Shown here: one piece after another, positions 32,561 to 40,741 of the stretch | Layout: each line of letters opens with the position of its first letter | Numbering within the stretch: position 1 is the first letter of the stretch | Source of the DNA: Lentzea sp. NBRC 102530 | Lineage (GTDB): Bacteria; Actinomycetota; Actinomycetes; Mycobacteriales; Pseudonocardiaceae | Direction of reading: 5' to 3' | Assembly: GCF_030269365.1 (NCBI RefSeq) | Contig: NZ_BSTF01000033.1 | Location: 1-45,185, forward strand | DNA length: 45,185 nt | The notes under the pieces: model-generated | What the model saw: only the letters and a program-made list of their open reading frames with translations | The model's database searches: none | What the model was told of the DNA's origin: nothing | Program-made: the position numbers and the translations under genes

Positions 32561-33109
32561 ATGACGACCAACCGATTCACCGCCCGTCGCTTCATCAAGA
32601 CCGCGACCCTCGCGTTCGCAGCACTGTTCGCCTCAACGCTGGTCGCACCGTCTGCCTCCGCCGTCTACCTCGGAGAGAACCGCATCGAGAGCATCGACCG
32701 ACCGGGGATGTGTCTCGCCAGCAACGGCAGCGTCCTGCGACTGTCCGGCTGCAACTGGAACTGGACCGACGCGGAACAGAGCTGGATTCTCAACACGACC
32801 GGCAACACCCCGAACGGCTACGACCAGGTGACCATCCGCCACCACGCGACGAACCGCTACCTGGTCGCGTACTACCGGGCCGACCAGCTGGGCACCTGGG
32901 GTGGCATCTACATGGCCGTCGAGGGTGCCAACGGCACGAACAAGATCTACTGGGACGGCGTCGGCTCCTCCTGGCAGGACGTCAGACTTCAGGCGTTCAC
33001 CGACAGGACGAACTGGGCCAGGTCCTGCCTTGACGTCAACCACCTCTCCGTCGGAAGCACGTGTGGAAGCGGCGTAAACGCGCAGCGGTGGAAGTTCACC
33101 CGGCGCTGA
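32561..33109 (+). CDS. Exported ricin-type beta-trefoil lectin-like protein (paralogue 2)
   Basis: This encodes 182 residues. The ATG at 32561 has CGGGAG at 6 bases; a TTG at 32543 is in frame but lies upstream of that site. The signal peptide runs from MTTNRFTARRFIK to about the P-S-A-S-A-V cleavage site near residue 35. The mature domain shows P-G-M-C-L-A-S, RLSGCNWNW, then S-W-I-L, and a last lobe S-C-L-D-V-N ending A-Q-R-W-K-F. This is the carbohydrate-binding RICIN pattern, with C-L-D and Q-x-W at the ends of lobes. Four cysteines are suited to two disulfides. It is a paralogue of 24225-24785. No enzyme domain is attached, so binding of extracellular glycans is the likely role. Confidence 0.82.
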   Translation: MTTNRFTARRFIKTATLAFAALFASTLVAPSASAVYLGENRIESIDRPGMCLASNGSVLRLSGCNWNWTDAEQSWILNTTGNTPNGYDQVTIRHHATNRYLVAYYRADQLGTWGGIYMAVEGANGTNKIYWDGVGSSWQDVRLQAFTDRTNWARSCLDVNHLSVGSTCGSGVNAQRWKFTRR

Positions 33110-33251
33110 TCGCGCCCCTGATCGGATCGGCGCGACCAGCCGACAGATCACGCGAACGCACCGCGGGCGTTGTCACCGCAATGGAACCTGATTGTCCTAC
33201 CAGTCGGCAGGCCGTCCCCCGGAAAGCAGAGCCCGAAGTGCTGATCGTCCG

Positions 33252-33297
33252 ATCGCCGTGGTGCGGCATCTCGATCGAGATGCCGGACCACGGCGAT
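33252..33297. terminator. 46-bp near-perfect palindrome between convergent genes
   Basis: The arms are 23 bases each with one mismatched pair and almost no loop, centred on CTCGATCGAG. It lies between the end of the ricin-like gene (33109) and the end of the minus-strand STAND regulator (33355). A bidirectional terminator is the simplest reading. The lack of a loop also makes it a possible protein-binding or cruciform site. Confidence 0.6.
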
Positions 33298-33354
33298 TCG
33301 GTGTCCGGCAACATCGCTCGGCACCACCCGGCAGAGCGGTGGAACGCAGTCGCG

Positions 33355-35619
33355 TCACTGCGGCAGGAGAGCCAGCTCGGCGTCGACACGTTCTCTCTCG
33401 TCGTGGTCAGCCGGTCCGTGGAGCTTGGCTCGGGCGAAGGTCAGGCATGTTCGCGCGCGGTCGATATCGCCCGCGTTGCGCCATGCCGTGCCCTCGTTCA
33501 GTGCCAGTTCCCACTCACTGCGATAGCCCGCCTGTCTCACCGCCGGATGCGAGCGCACCTCCGAATATGCCTCGGCTGCCTCTGGCCAGCGTTTCAGACC
33601 GCTGAGAGAGTCACCCATCAGCAGCAGGAGATGCACGCCTATCTTGGTCGCCAACTCCTGGTTCGTCTGGGTGCGCCGGCTGTCCAGCTCAAGGCGCAGC
33701 GCTCCGAGCAGGTCCAGCGCCTCGTCGAACTCGCTCGCGGCCAGCAGCGTCGTGCTCAGCGAGAGAGACATCCAGATCCGTTCCTCGAAGAAGTCGCGAT
33801 CGGCCGACAGCTGACAGGCCAGCCTGCTGTGCTCGATCGCCTCCTCCGCTCGCCCGAGACTCGCGAGTACCAGACCGCTGCTCGAATGTGATGACGCCAC
33901 GATCCTCTGGTAGTCGATCTTCTTGGCCAGAACTCGTGCCTCTTTCAGGGTCGTAAGTGCGCGTTCGCTGTCATCGGCCGATGCGTGTTGCGTCCATCCC
34001 ACGACACTGAGCATTTCGACCTCCTTGACGCTGTCGCCAAGTTTCCTGGCAGCTTCGAGGCCGAGCAGAAAGACCTCGTCCCACCGGGATTTGAACTCCC
34101 GTCCGAGCATGTAGCGGTGCAACGACCACACAAATGCGTGCACCTTCTGATGCCAGCCCAGTGCCGCCGCTTCCTTGCTGACAGCGATCCACGTCGTAGC
34201 TTGCTCGTCCAGCCAGGCCGCCGCCTCCCGCTGCGACTGGAACGGGCCCCCTTCCGGCGCCTCACGCACACCGGAAAGAAACAGTGTGCCCGCTGCCGTG
34301 CCCTGGCTGAGGACATGGGTGTACAGAGCATCGCGAAGCTGGTCCCGCACGTGCTCTGGTTCCTCTTCGACCCAACTCTCACGCGCGAAGAGGCGAAGCA
34401 GATCGTGGAACTGGAAGCGCACCGGCGCGGTCGTGATGTTGATCAGCGACACCTCCACCAATGCGTCGAGTACCGCACCGATCTCGTCCGCGGGTTCACC
34501 GGTCGCCACGGCGGCGAGCTCGTCGTCGAAGTGAGATCCGGGGATGACGGCGAGGCGGCGGAACACAGCCCGCTCGCGCGCCGACAACATCTGGAGTGAG
34601 ACCGCGAACGCCGACCTGAGATGCAGGTCGCCTGCCGACAGCGAGTCCAGTCGGTTCCGCTCGTCCCGCAGCTGCCCGACGAGGTGGGCGATCGACCCTC
34701 GGCGCCTCGTGGCAAGGCGATTGCCGGCGATCCGCACCGCGAGCGGCAGATTTCCGCAGAGGGTCACGAGCTCCTGGGCCGCCTCCGGCTCGGCCTGGAC
34801 CACCTGTCGGCCAACGATCGACGCGACCAGGTCCACCGCCTTCGTCGTGGACAGCATGTCGAGGGGCACCCAGTGCGCCGAGTCCAGACCGGTCAGCTTC
34901 CGGCGACATGTCACGATCGTCAGGCTGTGCTCGCTGTTGGCCAGCAGTGGTCTGACCTGCGTCTCGTCGAGCACGTTGTCCAGAACCAGCAGAACACGCC
35001 GGTCCCGCAGCAAGGTTCGGAACAGCGAACCGCGGTCGTCCTGCGCCGCGGGCATCCGCTCTGGGGATACGCCCAGCGAGGTCAGCGCTCGTTCGAGAAC
35101 GACGCCGGCGTTCACCGGCTGGCTGTCGACACCATGCAGATCGACAGCGAGGCATCCGTCAGGGAACCGGGCTTCGAGATGTCCTGCGGCCGCCACCGCC
35201 AACGTCGTCTTCCCGACGCCAGGAGGTCCCGTGATGACGATGACGCCACCCGTAGCGGCCTGCTCGCTCAGCCCGCGAAGCTCGGCTTCCCGCCCGACCA
35301 GCGTCGGCGCGCTGGGCAGCGCAAACAACATCGCCCTGCTCTCCGCTTCCGCTGACCGGCGGCGTCCCTGCTTCGCCAGCATCACGAACGACACCCGCTC
35401 GTCCCCGGTGAGACCGAGGGCATCAGCCAGAAGGTCGGTCGAACGCTCCTGCGGCGCGGCCGCACGACCACGTTCCAGTTCCCTGAGCGCTCGCACGCTC
35501 ATGCCCGAGGCCAGTGCCAACGCCGCTTGTGACAGTCCTGCCGCCGTTCGATGCCGCAGAAGGGTCTGTCCGAAAGCCGATCTCTGCTCTCGCTGCTGCG
35601 AAACATGCGGATCCCTCAT
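33355..35619 (-). CDS. XRE helix-turn-helix / STAND ATPase / TPR regulator (paralogue 1)
   Basis: This encodes about 754 residues. I use the ATG at 35619 because it aligns with the paralogue at 42793; GGAAG is about 12 bases upstream, a weak site. The order is: XRE-type helix-turn-helix (LLRHRTAAGLSQAALAL, then SVRALRELERGR), a NB-ARC-like ATPase with P-loop GPPGVGKTTLA, Walker B VLLVLDN, the G-N-L-P-L-A-V-R-I motif and F-H-D-L-L-R-L-F-A in place of MHD, then a long TPR-like helical tail. AfsR-type and related actinobacterial regulators share this plan: ATP binding and oligomerisation gated by a signal sensed through the TPR part. It lies 210 bases after the sugar permease genes but beyond a terminator. 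A role in controlling that importer is inference. Confidence 0.88.
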   Translation of the reverse strand: MRDPHVSQQREQRSAFGQTLLRHRTAAGLSQAALALASGMSVRALRELERGRAAAPQERSTDLLADALGLTGDERVSFVMLAKQGRRRSAEAESRAMLFALPSAPTLVGREAELRGLSEQAATGGVIVITGPPGVGKTTLAVAAAGHLEARFPDGCLAVDLHGVDSQPVNAGVVLERALTSLGVSPERMPAAQDDRGSLFRTLLRDRRVLLVLDNVLDETQVRPLLANSEHSLTIVTCRRKLTGLDSAHWVPLDMLSTTKAVDLVASIVGRQVVQAEPEAAQELVTLCGNLPLAVRIAGNRLATRRRGSIAHLVGQLRDERNRLDSLSAGDLHLRSAFAVSLQMLSARERAVFRRLAVIPGSHFDDELAAVATGEPADEIGAVLDALVEVSLINITTAPVRFQFHDLLRLFARESWVEEEPEHVRDQLRDALYTHVLSQGTAAGTLFLSGVREAPEGGPFQSQREAAAWLDEQATTWIAVSKEAAALGWHQKVHAFVWSLHRYMLGREFKSRWDEVFLLGLEAARKLGDSVKEVEMLSVVGWTQHASADDSERALTTLKEARVLAKKIDYQRIVASSHSSSGLVLASLGRAEEAIEHSRLACQLSADRDFFEERIWMSLSLSTTLLAASEFDEALDLLGALRLELDSRRTQTNQELATKIGVHLLLLMGDSLSGLKRWPEAAEAYSEVRSHPAVRQAGYRSEWELALNEGTAWRNAGDIDRARTCLTFARAKLHGPADHDERERVDAELALLPQ

Positions 35620-35766
35620 ACTCGACAGTGCACTTCCTTCCTGTCGCTGGTGGCAAGGACACTTGCCGCGAAGCGTCCGTTTCGTTGCAATCAGACAGAT
35701 GATCATCGGCCTGGCGGTGCACGCTCGGTGGGGCATCTCATCGCGATCTTCGGAAGCCGTCATCGC

Positions 35767-35813
35767 GACGGCGGCGCGCGGCCGAGAGGCCCCCGGGACC
35801 GCGCGCCGTCGTC
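35767..35813 (-). terminator. Terminator of the sugar importer operon
   Basis: GACGGCGGCGCGCGG (35767-35781) pairs with CCGCGCGCCGTCGTC (35799-35813), with one imperfect pair and a 17-base loop. It begins 17 bases after the stop of the last permease gene. It separates the operon from the regulator gene that follows on the same strand. Confidence 0.7.
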
Positions 35814-35829
35814 TCGCTGGCGACCAAAC

Positions 35830-36750
35830 CTATTTGGTGGAACCCGCGAGCACTCCCTGGACGAAGTACTTCTGGAACGCGAGGAACACGACCAGCGGCA
35901 CCGCCATCGACAGGAACGCCCCGGTGGAGAGCAGGTCGATGTTGGCACCGAACTGCCGCAGCTGAGACCTCAGCGCCACCGTGATCGGCGCGGAGTCCTG
36001 GTCGGCGAACACCAGCGCCACCAGCAGGTCATTCCACACCCAGAGGAACTGGAAGATCGTGAGCGAGGCCAGCGCGGGCTTGGCGATCGGCAGGATCACG
36101 CGGCGGAACACGACCCACTCGGTGGCGCCGTCCATCCGCGCCGCCTCCACCAGGTCGACCGGGATGCCGGTGAAGAAGTTGCGCAGCAGGAACACCGCGA
36201 ACGGCAACCCGAACGCGACGTGGAACAGCACGACCCCCGCGATGGTCCCGAACAGGTCCAACGCCCCGAACAGCTTCGCCACGGGAATCAGCGCGACCTG
36301 GATCGGCATCACCAGCAGTCCGACCACCGTGACCGTGAGCCAGTCACGACCAGGGAACTCGATCCACGCCAACGCGTACGCGGCCAGCGCGGAGATCACC
36401 ACCACGAGGAACGTCGAGGGCACCGCGATGTACACGGTGTTGAGGAACGAACGCCAGATGGTCTCGTTCCCCGCTAGCTCAGCGTAGTTCTGGAGGGTGA
36501 GCTCGGCGGGCTTGGTGAAGATCGTCCACCAGCCGCTCGCGGTGTTGGCCTGTTCGCTGCGCAGCGACGCGACCAGCAGCCCGAACACCGGCATCAGCCA
36601 GAACACCGCGACCACCGCGAGTCCTACCTGCACCGCGCCGTTGCCGAGATTCGAGACGAACCGGGTGAGCGGGCCGCGTTTCGGCGAGCCGGTCACCGGA
36701 ACGTCGACGACGCGAACTTCACGCTTCTCGTGAGACAGCACGGTGGTCAC
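35830..36750 (-). CDS. Carbohydrate ABC transporter permease, MalG type
   Basis: This encodes 306 residues. GTG at 36750 overlaps the stop of the previous gene (GTGA), the same coupling seen between the other genes of the operon. A longer open frame upstream only reads through the neighbour. The protein has six likely membrane helices; the first is in VGLAVVAVFWLMPVFGLLVASL. The cytoplasmic EAA loop that docks the ATPase is EAARMDGATEW followed by V-F-R-R-V-I-L-P-I-A-K-P-A-L. The end (K-Y-F-V-Q-G-V-L-A-G-S-T-K) is typical of CUT1-family permeases, which import oligosaccharides or glycosides. It pairs with the MalF-type protein; the sugar is unknown. Confidence 0.93.
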   Translation of the reverse strand: MTTVLSHEKREVRVVDVPVTGSPKRGPLTRFVSNLGNGAVQVGLAVVAVFWLMPVFGLLVASLRSEQANTASGWWTIFTKPAELTLQNYAELAGNETIWRSFLNTVYIAVPSTFLVVVISALAAYALAWIEFPGRDWLTVTVVGLLVMPIQVALIPVAKLFGALDLFGTIAGVVLFHVAFGLPFAVFLLRNFFTGIPVDLVEAARMDGATEWVVFRRVILPIAKPALASLTIFQFLWVWNDLLVALVFADQDSAPITVALRSQLRQFGANIDLLSTGAFLSMAVPLVVFLAFQKYFVQGVLAGSTK

Positions 36751-38051
36751 GATCGCTCCCGTCGGAACCTGCGGATGTTGTAGAGCATGGCCGGGGCGAC
36801 CAGCAGGAAGAGGATGATCGCCAGCGCGCTGCCGACGCCCTGATCGCCACCGCTGCCAAACGACACCTGCCACATCTGAAGTGCCAGCACGTTGGCCTCT
36901 TCCTGGACGGACCCCGGCGCGATCACGAAGACCAACTCGAAGATCTTCAGCACGTTGATCACCAGCGTGACGAACACGGTGAGCAGGACCGGTGCCAGCA
37001 GCGGCACCGTCACCCGCTTGAACACCTGCCACTCGGTCGCCCCGTCCACCCGCGCCGCTTCCAGGGCGTCACGGGGAATCGCGGACAGCCCAGCGGCGAT
37101 GAACGTGATCGCGAAACCGGTCATGATCCAGATCCAGGACGAGATGATCACTGGGGTGACCAGTGTCGGACCGAGCCAGGTCAGGCCACGGAACGGCAAC
37201 GCGAAGTTGTCGGCCGGCAGGCGCACCGAGAACTCACCTGGTCCGAGGTCGGGGAAGGTGAACCGCCCGTCGTCACCGGTCATCGTCTTCGACACCACGG
37301 CTCCGTCGCGCAGCAGCTCGACCGTGAGACCCGGCAACCCGAGCTCGGCGGGGTCGATCTGACCAGGCCTGCCACCCGCCGATACGTCCAGCCACACGGC
37401 CCCGCGCACCTCGGTGCCACCCGCTTCGGGCTGGGAGACGGGCCGCGCGCTGTCGGGCAACTGCTGGCGCGAGTACCCGACCAGGGGCAGCGACACCACT
37501 CCCCCGCGAGACACCGTGGCGGTACCGGTGTATCCGTCCTCACTGGCGTCGAACTCTGAACGCGGACGCGCGCCGGGATAGGGCGACGGCGAGGCGAACA
37601 CGTCGTGGACACCGACCATCGCCGCGTTCACGACACCGCGTTCCGGGTCCTCCTCGTAGACGAGCCGGAAGATGATCCCTGACGCGAACAGCGAGATCGC
37701 CATCGGCATGAACAGGATCAGCCGGAACGCGGTGGCCCACCGGATACGTTCGGTGAGCACCGCGAGGATCAGGCCCAGACACGTCACCGCGACGGGCGCG
37801 ACGACCACCCAGATCACGTTGTTGCGGAACGCGATCAGCGTCCTCGGGTCGGTGAACGTCTCCACGTAGTTGCTCAGACCGACGAACCGGCTGCCACTCG
37901 CGTCGAAGAAGCTGCGGAACAACGAGTACACGAGCGGATAGACGACCAGCGCACCGAGGATCAGCAGTGCGGGCAGGAGGAACAGCACGGCCTTGCCGGG
38001 GGATCGCCCCGGCTCGGCCACGCTGCGACGCCCGCGCAGGGCATGGGTCAC
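36747..38051 (-). CDS. Carbohydrate ABC transporter permease, MalF type, with an inserted extracellular domain
   Basis: This encodes 434 residues, against roughly 290-320 for most CUT1 permeases. GTG at 38051 overlaps the stop of the lipoprotein gene (GTGA). Membrane helices lie at the N-terminus (AVLFLLPALLILGALVVYP) and continue to I-S-L-F-A-S-G-I-I-F. About 130 residues (roughly 37190-37640) then follow that are not part of the membrane fold. They contain the pattern LTVELLRDGAVV, then G-D-D-G-R-F-T-F-P-D-L and G-E-F-S-V-R-L-P, as in small beta-sandwich (carboxypeptidase-regulatory or SdrB/Cna-B-like) domains. The membrane part then resumes with the EAA loop EAARVDGATEWQVFKRV. The insert should lie outside the membrane and could contact the binding protein or cell wall. 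Confidence 0.92.
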   Translation of the reverse strand: MTHALRGRRSVAEPGRSPGKAVLFLLPALLILGALVVYPLVYSLFRSFFDASGSRFVGLSNYVETFTDPRTLIAFRNNVIWVVVAPVAVTCLGLILAVLTERIRWATAFRLILFMPMAISLFASGIIFRLVYEEDPERGVVNAAMVGVHDVFASPSPYPGARPRSEFDASEDGYTGTATVSRGGVVSLPLVGYSRQQLPDSARPVSQPEAGGTEVRGAVWLDVSAGGRPGQIDPAELGLPGLTVELLRDGAVVSKTMTGDDGRFTFPDLGPGEFSVRLPADNFALPFRGLTWLGPTLVTPVIISSWIWIMTGFAITFIAAGLSAIPRDALEAARVDGATEWQVFKRVTVPLLAPVLLTVFVTLVINVLKIFELVFVIAPGSVQEEANVLALQMWQVSFGSGGDQGVGSALAIILFLLVAPAMLYNIRRFRRERS

Positions 38052-39349
38052 GGCGCGTACGCCTTCACAGCTGCTGTCTCAAGGCGTTCCATCGTCTCGT
38101 CGATCTTCTTAGGATCGGCGAGGAAGTCCTGCAACGCCTTCCACATGCCCGTGCCCTTGCTGCCACCGAACGCGGCGGGAGTGAGGTCGGACAGGTCGAA
38201 CCGAACGTTGTCGCCAGCGTCGAGGATGCGCTGAGCCAGCTCACGCGTGACGTCGTCGGGGTACGACGCCGGTTCGATTCCCTTGCTCGCCGAGAGGAAC
38301 CCTCCCTCGGCGGCCCACACCGAGCCTGCCTCAGGCGAGGCGAGGAACTTCATCAGCTCGTTGGTCACCTCGTCGTCCTTGAACTGGACGGCCATGTCCC
38401 CACCGGTCACCACCGCGGGGGCACTTCCGTTCACCGAGGGAAATGAGAAGAACGTCGCGTCACCGCCGACGACGGTCTTGGTGCTCGAGTTGATGACGCC
38501 GCTGACGAAATCGCCCTCGAACACCATCGCCGCCTTGCGCGGCTCGCCAAACACGTTGGTGACCGACTTCGGGAACTCGGTCTGCAGCGCGCCTGACGCG
38601 CCACCTTCGATCAGCCGCTGATCGCCGAACAGCTTCGCCAGCTCCTGCAACGCCACGCGCACGGACGGGTCGGTCCAGGAAAGCTCGTGCTTGGCGAGCT
38701 TGTCGTAGTTCTCCGCGCCCGCGCTGCGCAGGTAGACGTTCTCGAACCAGTCAGTGAGTGTCCAGCCGTCGGCGCCCGCGACGGACACCGCGGGCACGCC
38801 CGCGTCCGCGAGCGCACGGGAGGTTTCGAGGAACTTCTCCCACGAGGCGGGCTGCTCCACCGAGAGGGAGGCGTCCTCGAACGCCTTCCTGTTGTACCAA
38901 ACGGTCGACTTGTTGGCGACCTTGAAGTAGACGCCGTACAGTTTCTTGTCGAAACTGCCGAGAGTCTTCCAGATCGGCGCGTAGTTGTCGCCGACGGCTT
39001 CCTCGACCTCTGCGCTCACCGGCTTGATGGCACCAGACTTGGCGAGTTGGGCTGCGAATCCGGGCTGTGCCACCAGCGCGACGCTGGGCGGAGTGCCTCC
39101 GGAGACCCTGGTCTGGACCACGGTCGGCAGTTCGTCACCCGCTCCTGTGTATCTGACTTGAGCCCCGGTCTTTCTTGAGAACGCGGCGAGAACCTTCTCG
39201 AAGCGCACCTGCTCCTCACCCGACCAGGTGCCGATGATGTCGGCGGACTGGCCCTTCAGTTCACCGTCACCGCCGGCCGTGCTGGCACCACAGGCGGTCG
39301 CGGCAAAGGCCAGCGCGCACAACGCCGCGATCATGCTTCGTCTCTTCAT
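38048..39349 (-). CDS. Carbohydrate ABC transporter solute-binding lipoprotein
   Basis: This encodes 433 residues. ATG at 39349, GAGGAG 5 bases upstream, overlapping the ATPase stop (ATGA). The signal peptide ends in the lipobox L-A-F-A-A-T-A-C, with Cys20 lipidated. The mature protein has the SBP family 1 pattern: ADIIGTWSGEEQVRFEKVL at the start, V-W-Y-N-R-K-A-F and a Trp-rich central region. The signature of substrate-contacting aromatics is present, but the sugar cannot be assigned. Only distantly similar to the other binding protein at 18031-19308. It is the second gene of the four-gene importer. Confidence 0.93.
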   Translation of the reverse strand: MKRRSMIAALCALAFAATACGASTAGGDGELKGQSADIIGTWSGEEQVRFEKVLAAFSRKTGAQVRYTGAGDELPTVVQTRVSGGTPPSVALVAQPGFAAQLAKSGAIKPVSAEVEEAVGDNYAPIWKTLGSFDKKLYGVYFKVANKSTVWYNRKAFEDASLSVEQPASWEKFLETSRALADAGVPAVSVAGADGWTLTDWFENVYLRSAGAENYDKLAKHELSWTDPSVRVALQELAKLFGDQRLIEGGASGALQTEFPKSVTNVFGEPRKAAMVFEGDFVSGVINSSTKTVVGGDATFFSFPSVNGSAPAVVTGGDMAVQFKDDEVTNELMKFLASPEAGSVWAAEGGFLSASKGIEPASYPDDVTRELAQRILDAGDNVRFDLSDLTPAAFGGSKGTGMWKALQDFLADPKKIDETMERLETAAVKAYAP

Positions 39350-40551
39350 GAAATCTCCTCGTTCCAAATAGCGGTGCCGGTAGCCGGATCGAAAAAGTGC
39401 AGCCGTGAGGTGTCGACCCAGGTCGCGACCTGCTGTCCCTCGTAAATGCGCGAACGCGGGCTGAACCGCCCCACGAGGACTGTGCCCTTGCCGGCGCCCG
39501 CAACATCGTCCGCACCGGAGTCCTCGGCGAGCGCGCGGGTGTCGTCGGTGTCGGCGGCCTCGGCGTCCACCGGAAAGTGAACGAGGATGTCGGAGCCCAT
39601 CGCCTCCACGAGGTCGGCGACCGAGTGCAGGAGCGCCCCCTCGACCTGGTCGACGAGAGCCGCGTCCTCCATGTCCTCAGGACGGATTCCCAGCACGACG
39701 TTCTGGCCAACGTACTTCGCCAGCGCCGGGCGTTCGTGCAGCACCGACTCCGGCAGTCGCAGGGCATCCGAGTTGAGCGTCACCCAGTGCTGGCCGTCCT
39801 GGTCCTCGACCAGCTTCGCGACGAACAGGTTCATGCCGGGAGATCCGATGAACCCCGCGACGAACAGGTTCACCGGCCGGTCGTAGAGCTCCTGAGGCGG
39901 GCCGACCTGTTGCAGCACGCCTCGCTTCATCACCGCGACACGATCGCCCAGCGTCATCGCTTCTGTTTGGTCGTGCGTCACGTAGACGGTGGTCACGCCC
40001 AGATCGCGTTGCATTCGCGCGATCTGGGCACGCATCTGCACGCGCAGCTTCGCGTCCAGATTGGACAGAGGCTCGTCCATCAGGAACGCCTGCGGCGCCC
40101 GCACCATCGCCCGTCCCATCGCGACCCGCTGGCGCTGCCCTCCCGACAGGTTGCGGGGCTTGCGATCAAGATGGTCGGAAAGCTCCAGCACCTCGGCGAC
40201 TCGCCGCACTCGCTGATCGATGTCCTTCTTCGGCATCTTGCGCAACGTCAAGCCGAACGCGATGTTGTCGTAGACGTTCAGATGCGGGTAGAGCGCGTAA
40301 GACTGAAACACCATCGCGACATCTCGATCACGCGGCGGCACGTCGTTGACCACGCGTTCGCCGATGCGGATCGTACCCTCGCTGATGCTTTCGAGGCCCG
40401 CCATCATCCGCAGGGCAGTCGTCTTCCCACAACCTGACGGCCCGACCAGAACGAGGAACTCGCCGTCCCGGATGTTCAGGTCGAGGTTCGTCACGGCACG
40501 AGTGCCGTCGCCGTAAGCCTTGCCAAGTCCGGCAAGCACGAGTTCCGCCAC
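39346..40551 (-). CDS. Carbohydrate ABC transporter ATPase, MsmX/UgpC type
   Basis: This encodes 401 residues. I choose GTG at 40551, with GTGGAG at a good distance; GTG at 40563 and the open frame to 40659 lack a ribosome site. Walker A is VGPSGCGKTTALRM, the Q-loop is VFQSYALYPH, the ABC signature is LSGGQRQRVAMGRA, Walker B is AFLMDEPLSNLDA and the switch His is in YVTHDQTEAM. The C-terminal 140 residues form the TOBE/OB regulatory fold typical of sugar-importing ATPases (V-L-G-I-R-P-E-D-M). It has an Asp/Ala-rich insert near the end. First gene of the minus-strand operon, and in other actinobacteria such ATPases often serve several importers, which could include the orphan binding protein at 18 kb. 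Confidence 0.93.
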   Translation of the reverse strand: MAELVLAGLGKAYGDGTRAVTNLDLNIRDGEFLVLVGPSGCGKTTALRMMAGLESISEGTIRIGERVVNDVPPRDRDVAMVFQSYALYPHLNVYDNIAFGLTLRKMPKKDIDQRVRRVAEVLELSDHLDRKPRNLSGGQRQRVAMGRAMVRAPQAFLMDEPLSNLDAKLRVQMRAQIARMQRDLGVTTVYVTHDQTEAMTLGDRVAVMKRGVLQQVGPPQELYDRPVNLFVAGFIGSPGMNLFVAKLVEDQDGQHWVTLNSDALRLPESVLHERPALAKYVGQNVVLGIRPEDMEDAALVDQVEGALLHSVADLVEAMGSDILVHFPVDAEAADTDDTRALAEDSGADDVAGAGKGTVLVGRFSPRSRIYEGQQVATWVDTSRLHFFDPATGTAIWNEEIS

Positions 40552-40741
40552 AACCAACTCCACGACACTGTGTGAACCAGGGCACCGCAAGTCGCGGTGT
40601 GGCTGAAAACCTAGGCTGGCTGGCCTTAACCGAGTCCTAAGAGCTGAGAACGATCGCAATAAGGGGCGTTAGGGAATGTTCGCCTGTCCGGAAACCCCTA
40701 ATTAACCAACAGGCAACCCAGGTCGAACCTACGCTCCTGCC
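40552..40741. promoter_or_regulatory. Divergent promoter region between importer operon and two-component system
   Basis: 190 bases between the ATPase start (minus) and the response regulator start (plus). AATAAGGGG (40658-40666) and CCCCTAATT (40695-40703) form an inverted pair with one mismatch, and CTTAACCGAGTCCTAAG (about 40625-40641) holds a CTTA/TAAG pair. The response regulator has no ribosome site, and TACGCT (40730-40735) lies 6 bases before its ATG, so a leaderless transcript is possible. Confidence 0.4.
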
